Shown one piece after another: positions 34,467 through 42,897 of a DNA stretch of 64,000 nt. The notes beneath the pieces are model-generated. The model saw only the letters and a program-made list of their open reading frames with translations. It ran no database searches and was not told the DNA's origin. Position 1 is the stretch's first letter. The number at the start of each line of letters is the position of its first letter. Both the position numbers and the translations under genes were made by a program. This DNA comes from DATGPD01 sp041398565 (lineage in GTDB: Bacteria > Planctomycetota > UBA1135 > UBA2386). The DNA is taken from contig JAWKUN010000004.1 of the NCBI GenBank assembly GCA_041398565.1, positions 62,001 through 126,000 on the forward strand, given 5' to 3'.

Positions 34467-36284
34467 ATGCAACTGGCTGCCCTCGACTACGCCATCATCG
34501 TCGGCTACTTCGGGCTGACCCTGGCCATCGGGCTCGCCCTGCGCGGCCGCGCCAGCGAGAGTCTCGTCGCCTACTTCGCTTCCGGCCGCAGCCTGCCGTG
34601 GTGGATCGCGGGCACCTCGATGGTGGCGACCACGTTCGCCGCCGACACGCCGCTGGCGGTGACCGGCCTGATCGCGCAGAACGGGCTCGCAGGCAACTGG
34701 TTCTGGTGGGCCTGGGCTTTCGGCGGCATGCTCACCGTGTTCGTGTTCGCCAAGCTGTGGCGGCGCGCCGAGGTGCTCACCGACGTCGAGCTGATCGAGC
34801 TGCGCTACGGCGGCCGACCCGCGGCCTTCTTGCGCGGATTCCGCGGCGTGTTCATCGCCGTGGTGATGAACTCGATCGTGATCGGCTGGGTCACGCAGGC
34901 GATGGCGACGGTGCTCAAACAGACCGTTCTCGTCGACCTGCCGGGCAACGAGACGACCGACTTCTGGTTGGTCGCGGCCATGCTGGCCATCACCGGCGTC
35001 TACTCGATCCTGTCCGGCATGTGGGGCGTCGCCATCACCGACGTCGTGCAGTTCGTGCTGGCGATGGCCGGCTGCATCGCGTTGGCGGTGATCGCCGTGG
35101 CCCACGTCGGCGGCACCGAGGCGCTGCGCGAACGCGTGGTGGAGAACTTCGGCAGCGACGACGCGCTGCGCTTCCTCCCCAACTTCGGCGCCGACAAGCC
35201 GTGGATGCCGCTCGGCGTGTTCGTCTGCCTGGTCATGACCCAATGGTGGGCCACCTGGTATCCGGGTGCCGAACCCGGGGGCGGCGGCTACGTCGTGCAG
35301 CGGATGGCCGCGTGCAAGGACGAGCGTCACGCGGTCAAGGCGACCCTGCTGTTCCAGCTGGCCCACTACTGCCTGCGCCCGTGGCCGTGGATCCTGGTGG
35401 CCTTCGCGGCGCTGGCCCTGCATCCGGAGCTCCGAACCTGGGCGAACGCGCCCGCGGGCAGTCGTCTCCCCAAGCCGGACATCGGCTATCCGATGCTGAT
35501 CCGCGAGCTGGCGCCGGTCGGCCTGCGCGGCCTGCTGCTGGTGACCTTCGGCGCCGCCTTCATGTCGACGATCAGCACACAGATGAACTGGGGCGCCAGC
35601 TACCTGGTGAACGACGTGTACCGCCGGTTCGTGGCGCCGGGGGCAAGCGACCGGCAGTTGCTTCGCGTCTCGCGCCTGGCGTCGTTCCTGGTCCTGCTCC
35701 TCGGCGGCGCCGTCGGCTGGGTCATGGTGGTGCGCAACGTGTCGATCGACGACGCTTGGGCGTTCCTGGCGGCGCTCGGTGCCGGAGTCGGAGCCGTGTT
35801 CATCCTGCGCTGGTTCTGGTGGCGCATCTCGGCGTGGAGCGAGATCGCCGCCATGCTCGGCTCGGTCGTCATCTTCGCAGCGGTGAGGACGTGGCAGAGC
35901 GGCCTACCGGCAGCCGACCGCATGCCCGAGCAGTACACGGCCTTCCTCGTCGCGGTCTCGACTCTCGTGGTGTGGCTGCTCGTGACCTTCTGGACCCGGC
36001 CCGAGACCGACACGTGCCTCGTCGCCTTCTTTCGCAAGGTGCGGCCCGACGGACCGGGCTGGGAACCGGTGGCGCGGCAGGCTCCCGACGCCAAGCCCGA
36101 TGGCACGCTCGGCGCATCGCTCGTGTGCGCGATGCTCGGCACGGCGGCGGTGTGGCTGACCCTGCCGGGCATCGGCGCCATCATCTTCCACCGCACCGGC
36201 GAGGCGGTTGCCTGCCTCGGCGGCGCCGCCTTGGCGTTGGTCGGCCTGTTCGCGTTGCTGCCGCGTCTGCAGCCGCGCGCTTGA
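34467..36284 (+). CDS. Sodium:solute symporter (SSS family)
   Basis: The 605-residue protein has about 14 membrane helices with the LeuT-like SSS pattern. It begins with YAIIVGYFGLTLAIGLALRG and the conserved FASGRSLPWWIAGTSMVAT. The sodium-site region FGAAFMSTISTQMNWGASYLVNDVY fits helix 8 of the family. Substrates in the family include sugars, proline, pantothenate and carboxylates; none can be assigned here. The ATG at 34467 starts right before helix one and gives a normal length. The 82-bp gap to the previous gene shows no terminator. No sugar-catabolic genes are adjacent. Confidence 0.92.
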   Translation: MQLAALDYAIIVGYFGLTLAIGLALRGRASESLVAYFASGRSLPWWIAGTSMVATTFAADTPLAVTGLIAQNGLAGNWFWWAWAFGGMLTVFVFAKLWRRAEVLTDVELIELRYGGRPAAFLRGFRGVFIAVVMNSIVIGWVTQAMATVLKQTVLVDLPGNETTDFWLVAAMLAITGVYSILSGMWGVAITDVVQFVLAMAGCIALAVIAVAHVGGTEALRERVVENFGSDDALRFLPNFGADKPWMPLGVFVCLVMTQWWATWYPGAEPGGGGYVVQRMAACKDERHAVKATLLFQLAHYCLRPWPWILVAFAALALHPELRTWANAPAGSRLPKPDIGYPMLIRELAPVGLRGLLLVTFGAAFMSTISTQMNWGASYLVNDVYRRFVAPGASDRQLLRVSRLASFLVLLLGGAVGWVMVVRNVSIDDAWAFLAALGAGVGAVFILRWFWWRISAWSEIAAMLGSVVIFAAVRTWQSGLPAADRMPEQYTAFLVAVSTLVVWLLVTFWTRPETDTCLVAFFRKVRPDGPGWEPVARQAPDAKPDGTLGASLVCAMLGTAAVWLTLPGIGAIIFHRTGEAVACLGGAALALVGLFALLPRLQPRA

Positions 36285-36405
36285 TTGCGGCGCACGGTCT
36301 CGTGCGTCGCGACCCGACAGTGAAGGAATCGCCAAGATTCGGATGGTTTTCTCGGTCGGCGCCGGCGCGCCCGGAGCCGACCCTACCATCTCGCCTGCTG
36401 TGCCC

Positions 36406-37467
36406 ATGCGTCTCCGCTCCCTCGCACTCTGCTCTTTCCTGCCTCTCCTCGCCGGCGCCTGCGACAACGGTCGCAGCGCCTCCGCGCTCGGCCAATCCAC
36501 AGGCGCGGCGCCGACCACGGTCGTCCCCAACGCCTACGACTCCATGCGTGGCGGCGAAGCGTCGCGCACGCTCGTGACCTCGCTCGCCCGCACCTACATG
36601 GTCGGCATCGCCGCGTCGCAGTTGTCGGCCATCCCGGTGGGAGCCGTGGTGAACGGGATGTCGATGCGTGCGAGCGTGTTCCGACAGAACGCCGAGGAAT
36701 GGCCAGCCGCCAACCACACCTTCGACGCCTGCGCCATCCGTCTGGGCCGCGCCAAGCCGCTCGCGACCTGGAAGAAGACACTGCGCGACAACTTCGAGGA
36801 CACGCCGACGGCGGTGCGGCAGGGTCCGATGGTCATTCCCCCGAGCACGTTCCGCAACGACATGGACCTGGCGCCGCCGGCAGCCAACCCGTTCGGCGAG
36901 TTCTATTGGGACTTCAAGACGCCGTTCACCTATGAGGGCGGCGACCTCGCCATCCTCATCACCCACCTCGGCGGCACCGGCGGCGAGGGGTTGTTCTTCG
37001 ACGCGGCTCCCGGCGACGCCGCGCTCGGCTACGTCGCCTACACCGGCACCGGTTACGAAGCCGAGAAGGGCACGGCCACCTCGGTCCTCGTGCTACGACT
37101 GCACTACGGATTCGGCGAGGGCTGCCCCGGCAGCAACAACGCCGTGCCGAACCTGGTCTCGGCGCCGACACGCACGGACGCCTCCCACATCGATGCCACC
37201 CTGCAGCTGTCGCACGGGCTCCCCGCCGCGCCGACCGCCCTGATCCTCGGCGTCGACCGCACCGACCTACCCCTCGGCAACGGCTGCACTCTGCTCACCA
37301 CGCCCGGCGTGCTGCTGCCGGCACCGCTGGATGGGAGCGGCGGCTTCCGCACCACCCTGACCGTGCCGACCGACGGCCTCGACCGCCTCGTCCTGCAGTC
37401 GGTGCTGATCGACGCCGGCGCACCCGGCGGCTACACGCTGAGCAACGCGGTCGAGATCCGCGAGTAG
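36406..37467 (+). CDS. Lipoprotein with shared C-terminal module
   Basis: The 353-residue protein has a lipoprotein signal (MRLRSLALCSFLPLLAGAC, with Cys as the last residue of the lipobox LAGAC). The middle part is beta-rich with no known motif (residues 50-230). From FGEGCPGSNNAVPNL (about residue 236) it carries the module also present at the ends of the Kelch protein (1585) and the LVIVD protein (12293): GC pairs, LPLGNGCTLL, and VPTDGLDRLVLQSVLIDAG. A TACCAT hexamer ends 16 nt before the ATG and could be its -10 element. I take the ATG at 36406 because the lipoprotein signal begins there. Function unknown. Confidence 0.82.
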   Translation: MRLRSLALCSFLPLLAGACDNGRSASALGQSTGAAPTTVVPNAYDSMRGGEASRTLVTSLARTYMVGIAASQLSAIPVGAVVNGMSMRASVFRQNAEEWPAANHTFDACAIRLGRAKPLATWKKTLRDNFEDTPTAVRQGPMVIPPSTFRNDMDLAPPAANPFGEFYWDFKTPFTYEGGDLAILITHLGGTGGEGLFFDAAPGDAALGYVAYTGTGYEAEKGTATSVLVLRLHYGFGEGCPGSNNAVPNLVSAPTRTDASHIDATLQLSHGLPAAPTALILGVDRTDLPLGNGCTLLTTPGVLLPAPLDGSGGFRTTLTVPTDGLDRLVLQSVLIDAGAPGGYTLSNAVEIRE

Positions 37468-37529
37468 TCGGCCCCGCCGCCCATCCAGCGCTGCAGCGCG
37501 TCCACGATGGACGTCGACCTGCATCGTCC

Positions 37530-37560
37530 GCCCAGCGTTCAGCGCGATGGCCGCAGCCGT
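37530..37560 (+). repeat. Decayed partial copy of the double-hairpin repeat
   Basis: GCCCAGCGTTCAGC (37530-37543) is identical to the start of copy B 36 bp further on. It joins directly to GCGATGGCCGC, which resembles the second hairpin arm. It looks like a deletion derivative of the same element. Confidence 0.6.
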
Positions 37561-37565
37561 CCTCC

Positions 37566-37648
37566 GCCCAGCGTTCAGCGGTGGAGCCTCGCTCCATCCG
37601 CTGCAACGCTGGCGCGATGGGCGGCGACCCAGGTCGCCCGCCCATCGC
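37566..37648 (+). repeat. Dispersed double-hairpin repeat, copy B
   Basis: Hairpin one runs from GCCCAGCGTTCAGCGG (37566) to CCGCTGCAACGCTGGC (37613). Hairpin two is GCGATGGGCGGCGACC (37614-37629) paired with GGTCGCCCGCCCATCGC (37632-37648). It lies between two convergent genes and reaches the stop codon of the gene ending at 37649, so it may also act as a terminator. It matches copies A (reversed) and C. Confidence 0.9.
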
Positions 37649-40600
37649 CTACTTGGGCTTCAACAGCAACGGCGTGAAGTAGCGGTAGTAGACCTCGAGG
37701 CTCAGCACGCACATCGCCGTGGTGTAGGCGCGGTCGTCGTCGGTGTCGCCCGCGTAGTCGGCGTACTCGTCGATCGGCGCGAACGAACCGTCCGCGCTCT
37801 GTCCCTCGACGAGGCTGCGCTTGAGCGCCTCGTTCCACGTCGACCACGCGTCGCCGCCGGCCATGAAGCAGGCCAACGAGCCGTAGTACCAGAAGTAGAC
37901 GTTGCCGCGCGCGCGCAGGACGAAGTCGTCCAGAGAGTAGCGGCGGAACGCCGTCGGCTTGCGCTCGACGATCCAGGCCTCCGCCGCGCGCAGCCGTTCG
38001 TCCGTGCGCTCGTTGCCGAGCAGCAGGAGGCAGAACACCGACGCGGGCGTCGACCCTGGCAGCGTGCGCCACTCCGAGCGCAGGCGCGACGGCTCTCGGC
38101 TGTAGAGGAAGTTGCCTCCGGCGCTGTCGAACATGAACCACAGGAACGCCTCGGCGCTGGCGAAGGCGTTGGCCGGGACCTCGACCCCCGACATCTGCGC
38201 CGACTTCAACGCCATGACCATCCAGGCGCTGACCGAAGCCCGCGCGAAGCGATCCTCCGGCCGCAGGGTCGGCGAGAAGTAGCCCCAACCACCGTGGCTG
38301 CGACGGTCGCGACCGCGGTTCTGGTTCTTGAGGATCCAGGCGACCGCGCGCTCGACGGGCTGACGCAGGCTGGCGTCCTTGGTGAGCGCGTAGCACTCCG
38401 CCAACGCGTAGGTGGTGATGCCGTGGCTGTAGGCCGAGGTCTCGCCGAAGTGGCCGGTCACCGGATCCTGCTGCGCCAGCAGCCACGCCAGCGCCTTGCG
38501 CACCTGCGCGCTGTACTCGCCGGCGCCGTCCTGAGTGTGGCCGGCGCCCAGGAAGGCCAGCAGGCACAGACCGGTCTTGCCGACCCACACCTCGCCGTAC
38601 TTGTCGTGCCCCCGGCGTCGCCGTCCCCAGCCGCCGTCCGGTCGCTGGATCGAGGCGAGATAAGCGAGCCCGTGCTGCACCGCGGCCTCGGTCTCCTGCG
38701 TGCCGCCGAATGCCTCCAGCGCCTTCACCTTCTCCGGCCCGAACCGGCTGCGGTAGAGCTCGGGCAGCGCCGCGACCGCACGGTTCGCCGCCGCGCGTAT
38801 CGGCGCCGCCGAGGGCAGCGGCAAGAGCGAGCCCGGCGGCCGCAGTCCGCGCGAGACCTCGGCGGTGCCGACGTCCGCGTGCAGTCGCGTGGCGACGAGG
38901 GCCGGCGCTGCGAGCGGCATCGCGAGGGGCGCCACCGGGGACGCCGACGGTGACGTGGGCGGCAGCCCTTCGCTGCGCTGGGCGCGCGCGGTCGGCCGCG
39001 GATCGCTGCCGAGCGCCGCGCGCTCGGCTCCCGGTGCGTCATCGCGCAGCCTCACTCGCCTGGCGGGTGGCGTGGCGCCGGCCGTGCGAACGGAAGGCGG
39101 CGCCGCCGCTCGCGGCACTGCGGGGGCTGCCACCAACGCCGGCGGCAGGGTCGAAGACGGGGCGCGCGGTTCGGATCCTCGTGGGGGCGTCGGGTCCGTG
39201 CGCATCTGGCGGTCCGGTGACCGCGCGAGGGCCGCGGGCCCAACGGGCCCAACGCTCGGCGCCAACGTCGGGGCTGCGCGGGCTGGGGCGCGAGCGACCG
39301 GCGCCATGTCGGTGGCCGGACGCTCCTGCAGCGCGACGTGTGGTGTCGGCGGCGGACGCGTCCCTTGGGGCGCCGGCGCCCGTTGCGATGCGTGCACCCG
39401 CGTCGCGGCGACCGGCCCCATCGTCGGTTCGGGAGGAGACACCATGGCAGCGACCGGTGTCGGCCCCGGGGCGCCGACCCGTAGCAGCCGCGTGGCCGGT
39501 GTCGATGGCGCGACCACGGCGCTGCTCACCGCACGGGTCGGAACCGAAGGCGGCGTGCCCGTCGCTTGCAGGGCCGCAACTCCCGCAGCGGGGTCGACCC
39601 CTTCGGCGAGGCGAGCCGACGGCGGCCGCACGGGTCTGTCGCTGGCAGGCGGTGGCGACGATCGCGCGCTCGACGGCGGCGTCGCTGTCGTGGCCGCGGC
39701 GATCGCGGAGACGGGAGTGACGAGCATCGGTTGCGCGGCCTCGGCCGAGGGGGCGGCACGCACAAGCTGCGGCTGCGGCAGCGCCGCGCCCGCCACGGCG
39801 GGAGCAACCAACGCTCCGGTCGTCTCCAGCGGGACGGACTCGCCGCGCGCCATGGCTGCCGTCCCGACGACACTCTCGTCGCGCAAGCCCGCCGCCGCCG
39901 GCTGTCCCGCCTCCGCCACCGACGGCGCCGGCGCCGCCAACGCCGCCGCCGCGCTCGCGGCCGATCGCGCCGGCACGGCCCCCAAGCTCGAACCTGGCTC
40001 CGGCACCCCGGCATCGAGCCTCGCCTCGCCGTCGAGGTCGGGCACGTGTCGTGCCGGCGCGCCGGGCGGCGCCGCGCCGGCCGCCGGCAACGGAGTCGGG
40101 TCGAGGGCACGCACCTCTGGCGCCGCGGCGACCTGCGCGCCGATGGTGGCCGGCGCTCCGGCAGCATCCGCCATCTGCATCGCCACGGGTGGCTCGATGG
40201 CACCCGAGGCGGCGGCGGAGTACGCGCCCGCGGGTGCCGCGCGCAGCGCCGACCCTTCGCCGTTCGCCGGCGCCGGCGCGGGGACCCGCACCTCGAATGC
40301 CTGGTCGGCGCGGACGGCGTCGCGGCGCGCCGCCGGGTCGGAGTCCGTCGGCGCTGCCTCCACAGGGCGCGCCGCCACGGCCGCGACCCCGTCGACGGCC
40401 GCTCGCGCCTTGCGCGGCACGACAGCGGTCGCCTGATCAGTCAGCTCCGTGGCGCTCGGGCCGGAATCGCGCGCGGTCGCCGCCTCGGCGTCCCGTTCGG
40501 CGTCAACCGCCTTGGCGTCGCCAACCGAGTCGGCCACGCTGCTGGCCGGCGCGGACGCCGTGAGGGCTTGTGCGTGGCCGGTGAAGCGCAGCTCCTGTGC

Positions 40601-41821
40601 GAGATCGGATCCAGGCGCGGAGTCGTCGGGGTTCGTCACCGAGCTGCCGCTGGCCACCAGCGTGACCTCGATCTCGCCCAGGCGTGCCGGCGGCGCGCGG
40701 TAGTGCCGCACGATCTCGACCCCGCGCAGCCACAAGAGCACCAACACGTGCAGCAGGAGCGACGCCAGCAGACACCAGGTCACCACGTCGAGCGCACGCC
40801 ACCGCCGGCCGAGCGTCAGCAGGATCCAGATCAGCAACGCCAGCAGGAGGGTCAGCGCCAGCAGCTTCTCGAGCCACGCCTGTCCCGCCCACCACGGGTA
40901 GACCTCCATCGCCTCGGCGCGGTAGACGAGGCCGCTGTCGCCGACCGCGAACTGCAAGACCCGCCCACCCTCGTGCAGGCTCGGCCCGTGCAAGACACCG
41001 TCGCTCACCCGAATGGGCAGCGCGACAGGGTCGGTGAACACTCCGGCGTGCCGCCAGGCGCGCATGAGCATCGGACGACCGAACTCACGCTGCCGCACGA
41101 ACCACAGGGCGCGACCGTCGGCGGAGAACACCGGGTCGCGGTCGAGGCACGCCACGTCCGACTGCGACGTCCACAGAGGCGCCGCCGGTGCACTGCCGTC
41201 GAGCGGCGCGCTCCACAGCGACAGGGACCCGCGCGCGTCCAGGTCCTCTTGCCGGCGCACGAACACCAGCGCTGGCCCCGTCGGATCGACGGCCGGATCG
41301 CTCTCGTCGGCCGTGGTGTTGACGCCGCCCGCGCACGGTCGCGGCGCATACAGCTCCCGACCGCGCACCGTCGCGCACCACAAGTCGAAGCCACCACCGT
41401 CCTCGTGCGGGCGGTCCGAAGTGAAGTAGAGCGTCCGGCCATCGGGAGACAGGCTCGGCCCGAAGTCGTGTCCCGTCGACGAGAGGCTCGGGATCGGCTC
41501 CGGCGTGGCGTCCTGGCGTCGGGGGTCGATGCGGACCAGTTCGGTGCGGAGGTCGCCGAGTGCCCGGCCGTACACCACGGAGCCGTCCGGCAGGGTGGCG
41601 ATTCGACCGCGCACCGGTCCGGGCAACTCGAAGGCGGGCTGCGGTCGCGACCACATGAGCATCGGTGCTTGCCGCAGGCGCTCCCCGGCACCCAAGTGAC
41701 CCGAGTCGCCGTCGCTGTAGTAGAGCGGCCGGCCGACGCGCACGACGAACAAGGTCGTGGCCGCCGCCACCGCGACGGTGCCCGACAACGCGATCAGCAC
41801 GCGCCGGAGGCGCTCGTTCAC
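37649..41821 (-). CDS. TolB/TolA-like fusion: PD40 propeller, SxxxH membrane helix, Ala/Pro linker, terpenoid-cyclase-like toroid
   Basis: The 1390-residue protein has, in order: membrane helix 1 (residues 8-28); a PD40 (TolB-like) region (about 70-300, with FGPSLSPDGRTLYFTSDRP and DPVFSADGRALWFVRQ); helix 2 (317-337); helix 3 (346-368); an Ala/Pro/Ser-rich linker (about 390-1030); and a C-terminal alpha/alpha toroid of the squalene-cyclase/prenyltransferase type (about 1035-1390, RPDGGWG, NQNRGRDRRSHGGWGYFSP). Helix 3 carries S354-LLL-H358-V-L, matching the SxxxH motif by which TonB and TolA contact ExbB/TolQ. Topology would put propeller, linker and toroid in the periplasm. The GTG start overlaps the ExbD stop (GTGA). 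Function is inferred from this context. Confidence 0.85.
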   Translation of the reverse strand: MNERLRRVLIALSGTVAVAAATTLFVVRVGRPLYYSDGDSGHLGAGERLRQAPMLMWSRPQPAFELPGPVRGRIATLPDGSVVYGRALGDLRTELVRIDPRRQDATPEPIPSLSSTGHDFGPSLSPDGRTLYFTSDRPHEDGGGFDLWCATVRGRELYAPRPCAGGVNTTADESDPAVDPTGPALVFVRRQEDLDARGSLSLWSAPLDGSAPAAPLWTSQSDVACLDRDPVFSADGRALWFVRQREFGRPMLMRAWRHAGVFTDPVALPIRVSDGVLHGPSLHEGGRVLQFAVGDSGLVYRAEAMEVYPWWAGQAWLEKLLALTLLLALLIWILLTLGRRWRALDVVTWCLLASLLLHVLVLLWLRGVEIVRHYRAPPARLGEIEVTLVASGSSVTNPDDSAPGSDLAQELRFTGHAQALTASAPASSVADSVGDAKAVDAERDAEAATARDSGPSATELTDQATAVVPRKARAAVDGVAAVAARPVEAAPTDSDPAARRDAVRADQAFEVRVPAPAPANGEGSALRAAPAGAYSAAASGAIEPPVAMQMADAAGAPATIGAQVAAAPEVRALDPTPLPAAGAAPPGAPARHVPDLDGEARLDAGVPEPGSSLGAVPARSAASAAAALAAPAPSVAEAGQPAAAGLRDESVVGTAAMARGESVPLETTGALVAPAVAGAALPQPQLVRAAPSAEAAQPMLVTPVSAIAAATTATPPSSARSSPPPASDRPVRPPSARLAEGVDPAAGVAALQATGTPPSVPTRAVSSAVVAPSTPATRLLRVGAPGPTPVAAMVSPPEPTMGPVAATRVHASQRAPAPQGTRPPPTPHVALQERPATDMAPVARAPARAAPTLAPSVGPVGPAALARSPDRQMRTDPTPPRGSEPRAPSSTLPPALVAAPAVPRAAAPPSVRTAGATPPARRVRLRDDAPGAERAALGSDPRPTARAQRSEGLPPTSPSASPVAPLAMPLAAPALVATRLHADVGTAEVSRGLRPPGSLLPLPSAAPIRAAANRAVAALPELYRSRFGPEKVKALEAFGGTQETEAAVQHGLAYLASIQRPDGGWGRRRRGHDKYGEVWVGKTGLCLLAFLGAGHTQDGAGEYSAQVRKALAWLLAQQDPVTGHFGETSAYSHGITTYALAECYALTKDASLRQPVERAVAWILKNQNRGRDRRSHGGWGYFSPTLRPEDRFARASVSAWMVMALKSAQMSGVEVPANAFASAEAFLWFMFDSAGGNFLYSREPSRLRSEWRTLPGSTPASVFCLLLLGNERTDERLRAAEAWIVERKPTAFRRYSLDDFVLRARGNVYFWYYGSLACFMAGGDAWSTWNEALKRSLVEGQSADGSFAPIDEYADYAGDTDDDRAYTTAMCVLSLEVYYRYFTPLLLKPK

Positions 41822-42234
41822 CGCGGCGTCCCCTCCGGCTCGGCCGCCACCGACACCTTCGACAGCTTGGCACCGAGGCAAGCGTCGAGTGCCATGGCCA
41901 CCGCACCGAACTGCACGCTGGTGTCGCCGCGGATGAGCACGGACTGGTCCTTGTTGCGCTCGGCGGCGGCGCGGAGACGCTGGCGCAACCCGTCGGGCGT
42001 CACCTCGCGCCCGTCGACGCGGATGCTGCCGTCCCGTCGCACGTTGACGACCAGCAGATGCGTCTCGCGGTCGCTCTTTGCGGCTTGCGACCGGGGCAGG
42101 TCGAGGTCCATCTCGACCTCGGTGCGTGCGAAGGTCGTGGCCGCCAAGAAGAACACCAACAGCAAGAAGACCATGTCGATGAGCGGCGTCAGGTTCAGAT
42201 CCTGCTCCTGTGCCTCTTCGCGCTCAAGCCGCAT
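41818..42234 (-). CDS. exbD: ExbD/TolR-family proton-channel subunit
   Basis: The 138-residue protein has a short cytoplasmic N-terminus and one membrane helix (NLTPLIDMVFLLLVFFL). The helix holds the conserved Asp that carries protons in ExbD/TolR. A periplasmic domain follows (LLVVNVRRDGSIRVDGREV, VLIRGDTSVQFGAVAMALDA). Length is normal. It overlaps ExbB by 11 bp upstream and the fusion gene by 4 bp downstream, so the three are translated together. With the TolQ/ExbB partner it should convert proton motive force into movement of the adjacent TolA/TonB-like protein. Confidence 0.95.
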   Translation of the reverse strand: MRLEREEAQEQDLNLTPLIDMVFLLLVFFLAATTFARTEVEMDLDLPRSQAAKSDRETHLLVVNVRRDGSIRVDGREVTPDGLRQRLRAAAERNKDQSVLIRGDTSVQFGAVAMALDACLGAKLSKVSVAAEPEGTPR

Positions 42235-42895
42235 CGCCGCGTCTCCGCTCGGCGACGATGGCGTCGACCACCGGCATCATGCGCTGGTCGACCTCGCGCA
42301 TCATGCGCCGCACCTTGCCTTGCAGCAGGCTCGCCACCAGCATCAGTGGAATCGCCAGGCACAGGCCGACGATCGTCGTGATCAACGCCTCTTCGATGCC
42401 GGCAGCGAGCTGCTCCGGCTTGCCCATTCCGGCGCGGACGACGCGGTGGAACGCCTCATTGAGACCGAGCACGGTGCCCAACAGGCCGAGCAACGGTGCG
42501 ATGGCCGCGATGACTGCCAGCGCGCGAATGCGGCTGCGCATGGCGTCGCTCTCCTTGGCGGCCTGGTCCTCCATCGCGCGTTCGATGTCGAGCAGCGGCA
42601 GGCTGTCGCGCCGCAGGCCGGCGGCCAGGATGCGCGCCGCCGGCGCGTCGACGCCTTCGGCCAGCTGCAGGGCACGCGCCCGCTCGCCGCGCACCGCGAG
42701 GTCGATCGGCTCTTGCACCGTCGGCGGCAGAACCGACGACAGGCGCAGGCGCAAAATGCGCTCCATGGTGAGCGCCACCGCGACCACCGAACACAGGCCG
42801 AGGGGCACCATCACCGGTCCGCCGGCGGCGAGGAAGTCCCACACCGACTGGCGGCTGGTGGACTCGGCGACGTCTTGCAGGATTGCGAGCATCAT
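42224..42895 (-). CDS. exbB: MotA/TolQ/ExbB-family proton-channel protein
   Basis: The 223-residue protein has three membrane helices: GGPVMVPLGLCSVVAVALTM, then ALAVIAAIAPLLGLLGTVLGL, then TTIVGLCLAIPLMLVASLL. A cytoplasmic loop lies between the first two. The GLLGTVLG segment and the Thr in the last helix are the family signature and proton-pathway residues. It should form the pentameric channel around an ExbD dimer. Its start lies 2 bp beyond the TPR-protein stop and its end overlaps ExbD by 11 bp. TolQ and ExbB cannot be told apart by motif alone; the operon favours a Tol-like role. Confidence 0.95.
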   Translation of the reverse strand: MMLAILQDVAESTSRQSVWDFLAAGGPVMVPLGLCSVVAVALTMERILRLRLSSVLPPTVQEPIDLAVRGERARALQLAEGVDAPAARILAAGLRRDSLPLLDIERAMEDQAAKESDAMRSRIRALAVIAAIAPLLGLLGTVLGLNEAFHRVVRAGMGKPEQLAAGIEEALITTIVGLCLAIPLMLVASLLQGKVRRMMREVDQRMMPVVDAIVAERRRGDAA

Positions 42896-42897
42896 GG

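Noticed and set aside
37700..37780. DTDD in the C-terminal toroid, like the DxDD motif of class II terpene cyclases
   Set aside because: It lies about 35 residues from the C-terminus, not in the central region used by squalene-hopene cyclase, and no hopanoid genes are adjacent. I treat the toroid as a binding fold, not an active cyclase.
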